38,797 nt of DNA from Pseudomonadota bacterium (GTDB taxonomy: Bacteria > Pseudomonadota > Alphaproteobacteria > Acetobacterales > Acetobacteraceae), in the NCBI GenBank assembly GCA_021826425.1, contig JAKAZY010000003.1, positions 1 to 38,797 on the forward strand, written 5' to 3'. Each line of letters begins with the position of its first letter. Position 1 is the stretch's first letter. The notes below the pieces were generated by a model that saw only the letters and a program-made list of their open reading frames with translations, was not told the DNA's origin and did not search any database. Of this stretch, positions 9,602 through 19,377 are shown piece by piece. Made by a program: the position numbers and the translations under genes.

Positions 9602-10084
9602 TTAGCGGTTGCGCAGCATCCTGGCCTTGTCGCGCTGCCAGTCGCGTTCGGCGGCGGCTTGGCGCTTATCGGCCTTCTGCTTGCCCTCGGCGATACCCAG
9701 CGTCACTTTTGCCAGACCACGATCGTTAAAGAAGATGTCGAGCGGCACGATGGTCTGGCGCTCCCGCCCGATGGCGTTGAAAATCTGCACGCGCTCCTTG
9801 CGCTTGACCAACAGCTTGCGCATGCCGCGCGTCTCAAAGCGTGAAAGCACGCCGGCCTGATATTCCGGCACATACATATTGAACAGATAAAGCTCGCCAT
9901 CGCGCTCGCCAGCCCAGGCTTCCGTAAGCTGAGCCCGCCCAAGCCGCAGGGACTTCACCTCAACGCCGCGCAGCACAATCCCCGCCTCAATGGTAGAGAG
10001 AATCTTGTAGTCGTGCCGCGCCTTGCGGTTCTGTGCTGCAACGCCGTGAGAAATGAACTCGGATTTCTTCTTGTCCTTGCTCAA
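9602..10084 (-). CDS. smpB: SsrA-binding protein
   Basis: NRKARHDYKILSTIEAGIVLRGVEVKSLRLGRAQLTEAW; C-terminal KRQAAAERDWQRDKARMLRNR. Confidence 0.96.
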   Translation of the reverse strand: MSKDKKKSEFISHGVAAQNRKARHDYKILSTIEAGIVLRGVEVKSLRLGRAQLTEAWAGERDGELYLFNMYVPEYQAGVLSRFETRGMRKLLVKRKERVQIFNAIGRERQTIVPLDIFFNDRGLAKVTLGIAEGKQKADKRQAAAERDWQRDKARMLRNR

Positions 10085-10959
10085 TTCAAAAGACCAGCTT
10101 CCCGCATCGCCGCCTGCACCCGCTCTGCCGAGGCCGCTGAAATGGGCACCAACGGCAAGCGCACATGGTTTACCCCAAACCCCAGCAGGGAGGCAGCATA
10201 TTTCACCGGACCAGGGTTACTCTCGCAGAACATCGCATCATGCACCGGCACTAGGCGCTGCTGAATCCCCATCGCGGTCTTCACATCACCTTTGGTCCAG
10301 GCGCGGTGCATCTGCCCGCAAAGTCGGGGCGCCACATTCGCCGTCACAGAGATGCAACCATGTCCACCGGAGGCCAGATAGGCCAAGGCGGTATGGTCCT
10401 CACCGGAAAGCTGGATGAAATCCGCTCCGCAGGCCCGCGTGGTGTGCAGCGGCCGGGTGAGGTTCGCGGTGGCGTCCTTCACGCCCACGATGGTCTTGAT
10501 CTCGGCCAGCCGCGCCATCGTCTCGACCGACATATCGATCACCGACCGGCCTGGAATGTTATAAATAAACACCGGCAGCGCCGTTGCTTGCGCAACCGCC
10601 TTGTAATGCTGGTATAGCCCCTCCTGGGTTGGCTTGTTGTAATAGGGGGTCACCACCAGAATTGCATCCGCACCCGCCGCCTCGGCATGGCGTGCCAGGC
10701 CAACCGCCTCGGCTGTGGAATTGGAGCCCGCCCCTGCCATCACCGGAATCCGGCCCTTCGCAGCCTTCACCGCCATCTCGACCACATGTTTATGCTCGTC
10801 ATGGCTCAGTGTGGGAGATTCACCGGTGGTGCCCACCGGCACAATGCCGTTTGTGCCTTCCGCGATCTGCCAATCGATGAAACGAATGAAGGCCTCGTCG
10901 TCGATACGCCCATCCTCGTGCATGGGCGTCACAAGGGCGGTGAAAGAGCCGTGAAACAT
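10081..10959 (-). CDS. dapA: 4-hydroxy-tetrahydrodipicolinate synthase
   Basis: MFHGSFTALVTPM, GIVPVGTTGESPTLSHDEH, VTPYYNKPTQEGLYQHY, IYNIPGRS. Overlaps the smpB start by 4 bp. Confidence 0.95.
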   Translation of the reverse strand: MFHGSFTALVTPMHEDGRIDDEAFIRFIDWQIAEGTNGIVPVGTTGESPTLSHDEHKHVVEMAVKAAKGRIPVMAGAGSNSTAEAVGLARHAEAAGADAILVVTPYYNKPTQEGLYQHYKAVAQATALPVFIYNIPGRSVIDMSVETMARLAEIKTIVGVKDATANLTRPLHTTRACGADFIQLSGEDHTALAYLASGGHGCISVTANVAPRLCGQMHRAWTKGDVKTAMGIQQRLVPVHDAMFCESNPGPVKYAASLLGFGVNHVRLPLVPISAASAERVQAAMREAGLLN

Positions 10960-11073
10960 TTGTGGTCCTTGAGGCGGTCTAGTCCAGCATTTCACCTAAA
11001 CGTCTCTGCCAACGGGAGCAAGCGGGCTTGGGTGAGGTTTGGCCCGCGCCGATAGCACTGCTAGAGAAGGCGC

Positions 11074-12666
11074 ATGAAGTTTTGGGCCGCCTTGCCACTG
11101 CTGCTGACGCCCGCCTGTGCGCTGGCGCAAACCGCCGCCAGCCCGCAGATCATGGCCGATGTGCGGGCCGGCCAGTTTTCTCAGGCCGAACAACTCGCAA
11201 CCACCACCGGGGACCCGCTGGTGGTGAAACTCGTGACCTTCTTTCGCCTCATCAGCTCCGGCGGCGGCAGCGCGGACGAGATCCAGGCCTTCATAACCGC
11301 CAATCCGGATTGGCCGATGCAAGGCCTGCTGAGGCTGCGCGAAATCCAGGCCTCCGGGCTTTACCAGCCCGCCACCCCCACCATCACACCGCCTTTCATC
11401 ACCCAGGTGCAGGCGCTGCACGCGGCAGGGCAGGACGAAGACGCAGCCGCGCTTTGGCGAAGCCAGGGCAAGACGGCTATGGCCGCGGCAACGTCAGACC
11501 AGCAGCTGTTGTTCTGGCCCGCCCAGAACATGTTAGCCCGCGCCCTGCTGCAGGAGGGCGATGCCAAAGCCGCGTATCAGGTGGTTATCGCCGCCAATCC
11601 GCCGATCTCCGGCTCCGCCGCGCGGGAACAGATCGTCGACCGTGATTTCCTCGCCGGTTTCCTGCTTTTGCGGTTCCTGAAGCACCCTCATGAAGCGGCA
11701 ACCTGGTTCCAGGACCTCGCCTCCTCCTCATCCGCTGCCATTTCCCAGGCCCGGGCCTATTACTGGCTGGGGCGCAGTCAAACCGGCGCTGCCGCCCAAC
11801 AGGATTACGCCCGCGCCGCCGCGTATCCCGACACGTTTTACGGTCAGCTTGCCGCACTCGCCTTGGGCGAAACCCCGCAGGAATTGGCGCAGCGCATCAA
11901 ATCCGTCGCCGAGCCCAGCTTTTCAGCCCAGGATGCGCTGGATTTCGGCCTGGGCGAACTGCCCCGCGCCGCCGTGCTGCTGGTGCAGATGAACGACCCG
12001 CACGACGCCACAATCTTTCTCGACCGCATCGGCCAGACGGCATTGGACGATAAATCCCGCCTGATGGCGGCAAAGCTGGCGCTGGGGCTGGGCTTCCCGC
12101 AATCAGCCGTCACCATTGCGCGCATTGCCGGCATCTCCGGGCAGATGCTGATACACGAGGGCTGGCCGATTCCTTATAACCCGCCCGCCTCCATCCTGGA
12201 CCCTGCGGTTTCGCTCGGCATCATGCGCCAGGAAAGCAGCTTCAACCCCACCGTGATCTCCGGTGCTGGCGCTGTCGGGCTGATGCAGTTGCTCCCCTCC
12301 ACCGCGCGGCGTACTGGGGCACGATATGGCCTGCCCGCTGACAATTTGTTCGATCCCAATCAAAACATGGCCCTCGGCGCCACCTATCTTGCCCAAGAGA
12401 TCAGGAATTTCGGCAACAGCCTGCCGCTTGCCATCGCCGCCTATAATGCCGGCCCGACCAACGTCGCCAATTGGCTGAACGAAAATGGCGATCCCGAACT
12501 CGGCGCCAATCCTGGAGGGGCCAATATGCTGGACTGGCTGGAGGAAATTCCCTTTAACGAGACACGCAATTATGTGCAGCGCGTGTCCGAAAATATTACC
12601 ATCTATAGCGCCCTGCTTACCGGCTCGGCCAACTCGCCCGTTGCGCCATGGCTGCAGCAGCCATAA
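11074..12666 (+). CDS. Lytic transglycosylase (SLT domain), exported
   Basis: Signal peptide-like MKFWAALPLLLTPACALAQ; SLT motifs GIMRQESSFNPTVISGAGAVGLMQLLPSTAR and AIAAYNAGPTNVANWL. Confidence 0.92.
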   Translation: MKFWAALPLLLTPACALAQTAASPQIMADVRAGQFSQAEQLATTTGDPLVVKLVTFFRLISSGGGSADEIQAFITANPDWPMQGLLRLREIQASGLYQPATPTITPPFITQVQALHAAGQDEDAAALWRSQGKTAMAAATSDQQLLFWPAQNMLARALLQEGDAKAAYQVVIAANPPISGSAAREQIVDRDFLAGFLLLRFLKHPHEAATWFQDLASSSSAAISQARAYYWLGRSQTGAAAQQDYARAAAYPDTFYGQLAALALGETPQELAQRIKSVAEPSFSAQDALDFGLGELPRAAVLLVQMNDPHDATIFLDRIGQTALDDKSRLMAAKLALGLGFPQSAVTIARIAGISGQMLIHEGWPIPYNPPASILDPAVSLGIMRQESSFNPTVISGAGAVGLMQLLPSTARRTGARYGLPADNLFDPNQNMALGATYLAQEIRNFGNSLPLAIAAYNAGPTNVANWLNENGDPELGANPGGANMLDWLEEIPFNETRNYVQRVSENITIYSALLTGSANSPVAPWLQQP

Positions 12667-13109
12667 CGCCCTGGCGCTTCATCGCCGCGGGTTTCGGCTC
12701 CGGCTGGGCACCCAAAGCGCCGGGCACGTTTGGTTCGCTGGTGGGGTTGGCCATTGGCTGCCTGCTGCTGCCTGCCGGGCATCTGGCGGTGCTGGCCGGT
12801 ACCATGGTGGCCACGGTACTTGGCATTTACGCCATCGGGCAATTACCGGAAGCGAGGGAAGACCCTGGCTGGATCGTCATCGACGAAATCGCCGGGCAGA
12901 TGATCCCGCTGTTAGCCCTGCATGCGCTTAATATCTGGGGTGCCGTGCTCGCCTTCGCTTTGTTCCGGCTGTTCGACATCTGGAAACCATGGCCGGTAAA
13001 CTGGGCCGACCGCCGCCGGGATGAATTCGGCATCATGGGTGACGATATCATCGCCGGGCTGCTCGCTCTGGCTGCCATGTTTATCCTCCATCGGGTGTTA
13101 CCGCTATGA
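12648..13109 (+). CDS. pgpA: Phosphatidylglycerophosphatase A
   Basis: GFGSGWAPKAPGTFGSL, WIVIDEIAGQMIPL, FRLFDIWKPWPVNWADRR. Confidence 0.93.
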   Translation: MAAAAITPWRFIAAGFGSGWAPKAPGTFGSLVGLAIGCLLLPAGHLAVLAGTMVATVLGIYAIGQLPEAREDPGWIVIDEIAGQMIPLLALHALNIWGAVLAFALFRLFDIWKPWPVNWADRRRDEFGIMGDDIIAGLLALAAMFILHRVLPL

Positions 13110-13588
13110 ATGCTTCCGCGCTGATTGACCTCTACAAGTCCAAGGGCATGACCCTCGCCACGGCGGAAAGCTGTACGGGCGGGCTGGTTGCGGCCGCCCT
13201 TACCGCCGTTCCTGGCTGTTCGGCTGTCTTCATCAACGGTTTCGTCACCTACGCCAATGAAGCCAAGACCAAGATGCTTGGCGTGCCAGAAGCCATTCTG
13301 GCTGAGCATGGCGCTGTCTCCTCGCAAGTGGCCAAAGCCATGGCGGAGGGGGCAAGGCAATGCGTCGGCACGGATGCCGCGATCTCCGTCACGGGCATTG
13401 CCGGGCCTGAAGGCGGAAGCGCGGAAAAACCCGTCGGCACCGTATGGTTCGGCTTGGCAACAGCAACGGGCAGCCTCGCCCAGCAACAGATATTCGCCGG
13501 TAATCGTGATGCAATCCGCGCCCAGGCCACAGCCTTTGCCCTGGCCCTGGCCGCCCGCGCGGCCGGAATGCAAGGAGCGTTGACATGA
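13106..13588 (+). CDS. pncC: CinA C-terminal domain protein (nicotinamide-nucleotide amidohydrolase)
   Basis: TLATAESCTGGLVAAALTAVPGCSAVFINGFVTYANEAK, SVTGIAGPEGGSAEKPVGTVWFG. Confidence 0.92.
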   Translation: MNASALIDLYKSKGMTLATAESCTGGLVAAALTAVPGCSAVFINGFVTYANEAKTKMLGVPEAILAEHGAVSSQVAKAMAEGARQCVGTDAAISVTGIAGPEGGSAEKPVGTVWFGLATATGSLAQQQIFAGNRDAIRAQATAFALALAARAAGMQGALT

Positions 13589-14361
13589 GCAGAACGCTGG
13601 CCGCCTGGGACAAGGCGAAGCATGAAAACCGGAAGATGGCGATGATCACTGCCTATGACGTCACCGCCGCCAGGCTCGCCGAAGCGGCCGGGTTGGACGG
13701 ACTGCTCATCGGTGATTCGCTCGGCATGGTCTTTGCGGGCGACCCTGACACGTTGCGCGTCAGCCTGGAGCAGATGGAATACCATACCGCCATCGTCGCC
13801 AAGGCGGTGACCAAGCCGCTAGTGATGGCCGACCTGCCCTTCGGCAGTTTCGAGGACTCACCCGCGCAGGCTTTCTCTGCCTGCGCCCGGCTGTTGAAAG
13901 CCGGCGCCCAGATCGTAAAGCTGGAAGGCGGCGCCACCATGGTGGAAACCGTGGCCTTCCTCTCCCGCCGCGCCATTCCAGTTTGTGCCCATATCGGCCT
14001 GACACCCCAGCATGTACATCAGATCGGCGGCTTTAAGCGCCAGGGCAAAACGCCGGAGGCGGCGGCACAATTGCTTGAGGATGCGCAGGCGCTGGCCGAT
14101 GCCGGAGCGCGAATGCTTCTGATGGAAGCCGTTCCCTTCGAACTCGCGTCGCAAATCACTGCCAAGCTGTCCATCCCAACCATCGGCATTGGTGCCGGGC
14201 CTGGCGCCGACGCACAGGTTCTCGTGCTCCATGATGTGCTGGGCCTCACCCCCGGCAACGCGCCTTCTTTCGCCAAAACATATCTGGATGGCGCGGGGCT
14301 TATCACCACGGCCTTGGCCAATTATGTGCAGGAGGTGCGGGAAGGCGCTTTTCCAGCATAA
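13585..14361 (+). CDS. panB: 3-methyl-2-oxobutanoate hydroxymethyltransferase
   Basis: MITAYDVTAARLAEAAGLDGLLIGDSLGMV, VCAHIGLTPQHVHQIGGFKRQGKT, TIGIGAGPGADAQVLVLHDVLGL. Confidence 0.96.
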   Translation: MSRTLAAWDKAKHENRKMAMITAYDVTAARLAEAAGLDGLLIGDSLGMVFAGDPDTLRVSLEQMEYHTAIVAKAVTKPLVMADLPFGSFEDSPAQAFSACARLLKAGAQIVKLEGGATMVETVAFLSRRAIPVCAHIGLTPQHVHQIGGFKRQGKTPEAAAQLLEDAQALADAGARMLLMEAVPFELASQITAKLSIPTIGIGAGPGADAQVLVLHDVLGLTPGNAPSFAKTYLDGAGLITTALANYVQEVREGAFPA

Positions 14362-14381
14362 TGGTCAGCGCCCTAAACATA

Positions 14382-14407
14382 GAAAAGGGGGCTTAGGCCC
14401 CCTTTTC
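14382..14407. terminator. Bidirectional intrinsic terminator between panB and ftsH
   Basis: GAAAAGGGGGC-TTAG-GCCCCCTTTTC, perfect 11-bp stem between convergent genes. Confidence 0.9.
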
Positions 14408-14418
14408 TTGTTAAACCT

Positions 14419-16338
14419 TTACGCCGGAACCGGCCCCAACCCGCCGGGTACATCCGGCTTGGGAGCGGCTGTCGGCACGGAGCCGCGACGGTTATTATTG
14501 TCCTGCATCGGCTCGTCGACCACCTTGCGGACAATCTTCTCACCGCGCAGCACCATCTGGATCTCGTCACCGGACAGCGTCTCGTATTCCAGGAGTCCCT
14601 GCGCCAACCGTTCCAGATCGTCACGCCGCTCGGTCAGGATACGCTTCGCTTCGGCATAAGAGTGGTCGATAATCCGGCGGACCTCATCATCAATCTCCCG
14701 CGCCGTCGCCTCGGAGACATTCTTGGCCCCACCCATGGAATGGCCAAGAAACACTTCCTGCCCGCTATCCACGTAAGACACCATGCCGAGCTTCTCGGAC
14801 ATGCCCCATTCGGACACCATCCGCCGGGTGGTGTCCGTCGCCATCTTGATATCACCGGAAGCACCGTTGGAAACCTTGTCCGGCCCAAACACCAGTTCCT
14901 CCGCGGCGCGTCCGCCCATCGCCATGATCAACTGCTGCAGCAGCTTAACCTTGCTCATGGAATACCGGTCGCCTTCCGGCAGGCTCATCACCATGCCCAG
15001 CGCACGGCCACGCGGAATGATCGTGGCCTTATGCACCGGGTCGCATTCCGGCAGGGTGATGGAGCAGATGGCGTGTCCGCCTTCATGGTAGGCGGTCATT
15101 TTCTTCTCATCGTCGGACATGACAAGCGAGCGCCGCTCCGCCCCCATCATCACCTTGTCCTTCGCGTGCTCAAATTCCGCCATGGCGACCACGCGCTTGC
15201 CGATGCGCGCCGCCAGCAATGCGGCCTCGTTCACAAGGTTAGCTAGGTCAGCACCCGAGAAGCCCGGCGTGCCGCGCGCGATGGTCTTGGCATCCACGTC
15301 AGACGCCAAGGGCACTTTGCGCATATGTACCTTCAGAATCTTCTCACGACCCATCACATCCGGGTTCGGCACCACCACCTGGCGGTCGAAGCGGCCGGGG
15401 CGCAGCAATGCCGGGTCCAGCACGTCCGGCCGGTTGGTCGCGGCAATCAGAATTACGCCTTCATTGGACTCGAATCCGTCCATCTCTACCAGCATCTGGT
15501 TCAGCGTCTGCTCGCGCTCATCATTGCCACCGCCAAGCCCAGCACCACGATGCCGGCCAACGGCGTCAATTTCATCGATAAAGATGATGCACGGCGCATT
15601 CTTCTTGCCTTGCTCGAACATATCGCGCACGCGGGACGCACCGACGCCCACAAACATCTCGACGAAGTCTGAGCCGGAAATGGTGAAGAATGGCACATTC
15701 GCCTCACCCGCAATGGAGCGGGCCAGCAGCGTCTTACCCGTGCCCGGTGGACCCACCAGCAGGCAGCCTTTGGGAATCTTCCCGCCCAGGCGCTGGAACT
15801 TCTGTGGGTCGCGCAGAAATTCCACAATTTCTTGCAATTCGCCCTTGGCTTCGTCGATACCCGCCACATCCTCAAACGTCACCCGGCCCTGCTTTTCGGT
15901 CAGCAGCCGCGCGCGGGATTTGCCAAACCCCATGGCCCGGCCGCCACCGCCTTGCATCTGGCGCATGAAGAATATCCACACGCCCAGAATCAGCAGCATC
16001 GGCGCCCAGTTAAGCAGCGCGCGCAACAGCGGGTTCATGCTGTCGCCTTCCGGCTTCGCCGTTACATTCACGTCAGCATTGGTTAACTTAGAGACCAAAG
16101 ACGGATCGGACGGCGCATAGGTTTCGAAGCTCTTGCCATCCTTGGTGGTGCCGGTGATGTCCTGCCCGCTTATGGTCACGCTCTGCACCTGGTTGTTCTT
16201 CACTTCACTGAGGAAGCTGGAATAGGCAATCTCGGATGAGTCGGTCTGCGTGCTGGATGGCTGAAACACGTTGAACAGTACCACCAGAAATAAGGCGACG
16301 ACGACCCAAAGAGCAATATTTCGACCCAGATTATTCAT
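14419..16338 (-). CDS. ftsH: ATP-dependent zinc metalloprotease FtsH
   Basis: [30 protein letters not shown] zinc motif, [27 protein letters not shown]. Confidence 0.97.
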   Translation of the reverse strand: MNNLGRNIALWVVVALFLVVLFNVFQPSSTQTDSSEIAYSSFLSEVKNNQVQSVTISGQDITGTTKDGKSFETYAPSDPSLVSKLTNADVNVTAKPEGDSMNPLLRALLNWAPMLLILGVWIFFMRQMQGGGGRAMGFGKSRARLLTEKQGRVTFEDVAGIDEAKGELQEIVEFLRDPQKFQRLGGKIPKGCLLVGPPGTGKTLLARSIAGEANVPFFTISGSDFVEMFVGVGASRVRDMFEQGKKNAPCIIFIDEIDAVGRHRGAGLGGGNDEREQTLNQMLVEMDGFESNEGVILIAATNRPDVLDPALLRPGRFDRQVVVPNPDVMGREKILKVHMRKVPLASDVDAKTIARGTPGFSGADLANLVNEAALLAARIGKRVVAMAEFEHAKDKVMMGAERRSLVMSDDEKKMTAYHEGGHAICSITLPECDPVHKATIIPRGRALGMVMSLPEGDRYSMSKVKLLQQLIMAMGGRAAEELVFGPDKVSNGASGDIKMATDTTRRMVSEWGMSEKLGMVSYVDSGQEVFLGHSMGGAKNVSEATAREIDDEVRRIIDHSYAEAKRILTERRDDLERLAQGLLEYETLSGDEIQMVLRGEKIVRKVVDEPMQDNNNRRGSVPTAAPKPDVPGGLGPVPA

Positions 16339-16460
16339 CTAGACTTTTCCAATTCTTTCAGTCTGTTCCTCCGCCCTCCTGAGGCACGGAGTTTCCTTTG
16401 AGCTCACTTGGGCATATTGCGCAGAATTTCCAGATCAGCACAAATAAATCGTACCTTGCA

Positions 16461-17615
16461 TCAGGCCTGAAACGGCCGCGACGTGGCGGGCATGGCTGGG
16501 CGAAAAACCGCCGAGACAGGGAAAATCACCCCTCCCTGCTTATCCCGCAGCGCCGGAAGGCCGCGCAGCACCAGGCTCGGCAGGCCGTCATATCCACGAA
16601 ACTTCGTCGCATCCTGGCCCAGCGCGCCGAAGCTCACCATGCCCTGCGGCTTGGAAGTGAGAACAAAGCGCCCATCCCACAACGCATGGCTGGTTGCCGG
16701 AACCGGAGGAGCGCAGGCTGCTGGCTCCCGCGCCAACAGCCAGCCTGGCCCCAACCGGCCGGCCGGGGCAATACGAACACCGCCCAGCGTCGCGGCACGC
16801 AAGGACGTGGTAAGCCGCAGCACTGCCTCCTGCCGAGGGGTATGGCCGCGCCCGCCAATGGTTCTCAGCAAGACGGCCAAAGCCGCGGGGGGGACAGCGG
16901 TGGCGTCCAGCACCGCATAACCCTCAGGATACAGCCTGGCTTGCCGGGCCAGGAAATCTGCCGCCTCCTGCTCTCGCGCCGAGCGCCCGGCGGCGCCCCA
17001 TGGCGGCATGCCCCCATTTGCCTGGCGTACTCTTACACGCTCGAATTTTGTCGATTGGTTGGAGGGGTCTTCCACCCATTCTATGCCTTGTTCGCGCAAA
17101 TAATGCCGGAGGGCAGCCGAAGCCACACCCAGCAGCGGGCGGATCAGAACAACATCGTTGCGGGCACTCCAGGCGGCTATACCTTCCATCCCCCCATGGC
17201 CACGCCTGGCGCGCATCGCCACGGTTTCATTCTGGTCATCCTGATGATGGCCAAATGCGAGATACAAAAACCCTGCTTCTGCCGCAGCCCTGGCCAGCGC
17301 CTCATGCCGGGCCTGGCGGGCGCGCTCCTGCATCGCAGCACCAGGGCGCAAGTTCAGGGTAAGAACCTGGCAATCCATCCCCCGCGCGACAAGGCGAGAG
17401 GCTGTCAGCCTCGCCTCGTCGGCCGCCTCGGCGCGCAACCCATGGTCCACGGTCAACGCCAGCACGACTCCGCCCCGCGCCTTGCAATAGGCATGGCTCA
17501 ACAGCGCCAAGGCGGTGCTGTCAGCGCCGCCGGAAACAGCAACGGCCAAACGCGGCGCCCGGCCCGGCGGCAACAGCCGTTCCAGAGCCGCCGCAAGGGC
17601 GTCAGCTACTGGCAA
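16461..17615 (-). CDS. tilS: tRNA(Ile)-lysidine synthetase
   Basis: PP-loop motif VAVSGGADSTALALL, AFGHHQDDQNETVAMR. Confidence 0.93.
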   Translation of the reverse strand: MPVADALAAALERLLPPGRAPRLAVAVSGGADSTALALLSHAYCKARGGVVLALTVDHGLRAEAADEARLTASRLVARGMDCQVLTLNLRPGAAMQERARQARHEALARAAAEAGFLYLAFGHHQDDQNETVAMRARRGHGGMEGIAAWSARNDVVLIRPLLGVASAALRHYLREQGIEWVEDPSNQSTKFERVRVRQANGGMPPWGAAGRSAREQEAADFLARQARLYPEGYAVLDATAVPPAALAVLLRTIGGRGHTPRQEAVLRLTTSLRAATLGGVRIAPAGRLGPGWLLAREPAACAPPVPATSHALWDGRFVLTSKPQGMVSFGALGQDATKFRGYDGLPSLVLRGLPALRDKQGGVIFPVSAVFRPAMPATSRPFQA

Positions 17616-18442
17616 TGCGCGCGGCTGGACACCGCGTCGATCTCGCTCTGCATCCCGGCGGGTGGTTTGGGGTACTGGCTATTCAGCGAGGCCAGCGTTT
17701 CACATGCCTCTTGGTTCTGGCCGATCGCGGCGAGAGACGAAGCAAGGCCCAGCATGGAGCGCGGCGCGTAAGTGCCGCTCTTGTTCATATTGTAGGTGTT
17801 ATAATAAGCGACGGCGGCGCTGCTTGAATCCCCCTTGGCTGCGTAGCTCTGCGCCACAAGATACTGCGCCCGATATGCCTGCGGGGCGGATCTATGATGG
17901 GTGACAATACCCTGCGCCAGCTTCTCGGCAGTGGCGTAGTCATGCTTCTCGTAGGCGCTGATCGCGGCCTGCAAGGTCGCCTTCGGGTCGTCCGGCGCGG
18001 GGGCTTGCGACGCCCCGGGTGATGCAGGCGGGATAGCTGCCCCTTGGCCGCCCGGCGCCGCACTGGCACCATTGGTCATCTGGAATTTCAGGTCGCCGAT
18101 TTCTTTCTGAGTCTGGTCATTCTGCGTCTGCTGCTGGTGTTGCAGATCAGAAACTTCGCCATTCAGGGTCTGCACCTGCGCCTGCAATTGCTGCACCTGG
18201 GTCAGCAGAGTTGGAATCAGCGCGTTGCTGCCCTGGTTGCCCGAAGGTGCTGGCGGGGTCGTTCCCCCCAAGGACGATGCGCCATTGCCTCCGCCCTGAG
18301 ACTGAAGAGACTGCACCTGCTGCTGCAACTGCAAAATCTCATTTTGCAGGGCAATGCCTTCCTGGCTTTGGATCAACGGCTGGGCGGAAGCCCCCAGCGG
18401 CGCAAACAGCGTGGCAGCAAGAAACAAAAATCGGGTGCGCAT
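17606..18442 (-). CDS. cpoB: Tol-Pal system protein CpoB/YbgF
   Basis: Signal peptide MRTRFLFLAATLFAPLGASAQ, Gln-rich coiled coil, C-terminal TPR region; located between pal and tilS. Confidence 0.9.
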   Translation of the reverse strand: MRTRFLFLAATLFAPLGASAQPLIQSQEGIALQNEILQLQQQVQSLQSQGGGNGASSLGGTTPPAPSGNQGSNALIPTLLTQVQQLQAQVQTLNGEVSDLQHQQQTQNDQTQKEIGDLKFQMTNGASAAPGGQGAAIPPASPGASQAPAPDDPKATLQAAISAYEKHDYATAEKLAQGIVTHHRSAPQAYRAQYLVAQSYAAKGDSSSAAVAYYNTYNMNKSGTYAPRSMLGLASSLAAIGQNQEACETLASLNSQYPKPPAGMQSEIDAVSSRAHCQ

Positions 18443-18503
18443 TGAAACTCCGGTCAAGGCCTCAAGGATACGGTTAGATATAAGCGCGGCGGCGCCCAAA
18501 ACA

Positions 18504-18532
18504 AAACCGGCGGCCTTTCGGACCGCCGGTTT
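18504..18532 (-). terminator. Intrinsic terminator downstream of pal
   Basis: AAACCGGCGG-CCTTTCGGA-CCGCCGGTTT; followed on the minus strand by TGTTTTGG. Confidence 0.8.
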
Positions 18533-18567
18533 GCTTCACTCGCGGCGCAGGGCCGGGAGAAAACCTA

Positions 18568-19068
18568 TTACTTGCAGTTCTGCGGGTTGTAGCCCTGAAC
18601 CGAGGTAATCGCATTACGGTTCTGCGCATAGGCCGTTTCGTCATTGCCGGCGGCAACCGGGCAATCCTTGCCATAGGAGATGGTCTGGATGCGGGAAGAC
18701 GCAACGCCCTGCGCAACCAGGTAGTCACGCGCGGCGTTGGCGCGGCGCTGGCCGAGTGCCAAGTTGTAGGTCTCGGTGCCGCGCTCGTCGGCATTGCCGG
18801 CGACCAGCACGTTAACGGAGGGATACTGAGCAAGCCATGCAGCCTGCTTGCCCAGAGTCGCGTCCGCATCGCTGGACAGGCTGGACTGATTAAAGGCGAA
18901 GAAAACGCGGTCGCCGACATTGGCAACCAGGTCTTGCTCGGAGCCCGGAGCCGGGCCGGTCGAAGCTTGCGCACCGGCACCGGTGTTGGACGCAGTGCTG
19001 GCGGGGTTGGATGAGCAGGCTGCCAGCAGGGCTAGGCCGGCGAGAGCGCCCAGTGCTTTGATTTTCAT
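18568..19068 (-). CDS. pal: Peptidoglycan-associated lipoprotein
   Basis: Lipobox LALLAACSS; OmpA motif VLVAGNADERGTETYNLALGQRRANAARDYLVAQGV. Confidence 0.95.
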   Translation of the reverse strand: MKIKALGALAGLALLAACSSNPASTASNTGAGAQASTGPAPGSEQDLVANVGDRVFFAFNQSSLSSDADATLGKQAAWLAQYPSVNVLVAGNADERGTETYNLALGQRRANAARDYLVAQGVASSRIQTISYGKDCPVAAGNDETAYAQNRNAITSVQGYNPQNCK

Positions 19069-19377
19069 GGTAGGAACCGATCCCTGTCCGAAATTGAGTG
19101 AGCAGAATGTAGCCTTATGGTTGCGTAACCACGATGATTACACAGCCCTTGCGGCTGTACTCTTCCCGGATAGCAAGGGTCAAGCGCCACGTTACGCTAA
19201 ATTGCTCATTTACCGAAGGTTTCCACCGCCTGGACAATTTTTTTCTCCCTGTTGACTATTTGTAACACCTTTAAAAGTTCGGCGTTTCGCTTTGGCGGGG
19301 CCTTGGCGGCTTCGCGCGGCTTGACATTTTTTGCCGCGCGCGGTCTGCCCTGCCCGGAAGACAAAGGCAGATTCAAG

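Noticed and set aside
13106-13588. Truncated CinA as a pseudogene
   Set aside because: Stand-alone CinA C-terminal domain proteins (PncC) are common and the ORF is intact with coupled neighbours.
16398-17771. 457-aa ORF on the + strand
   Set aside because: Antisense to tilS, which has a clear PP-loop motif.
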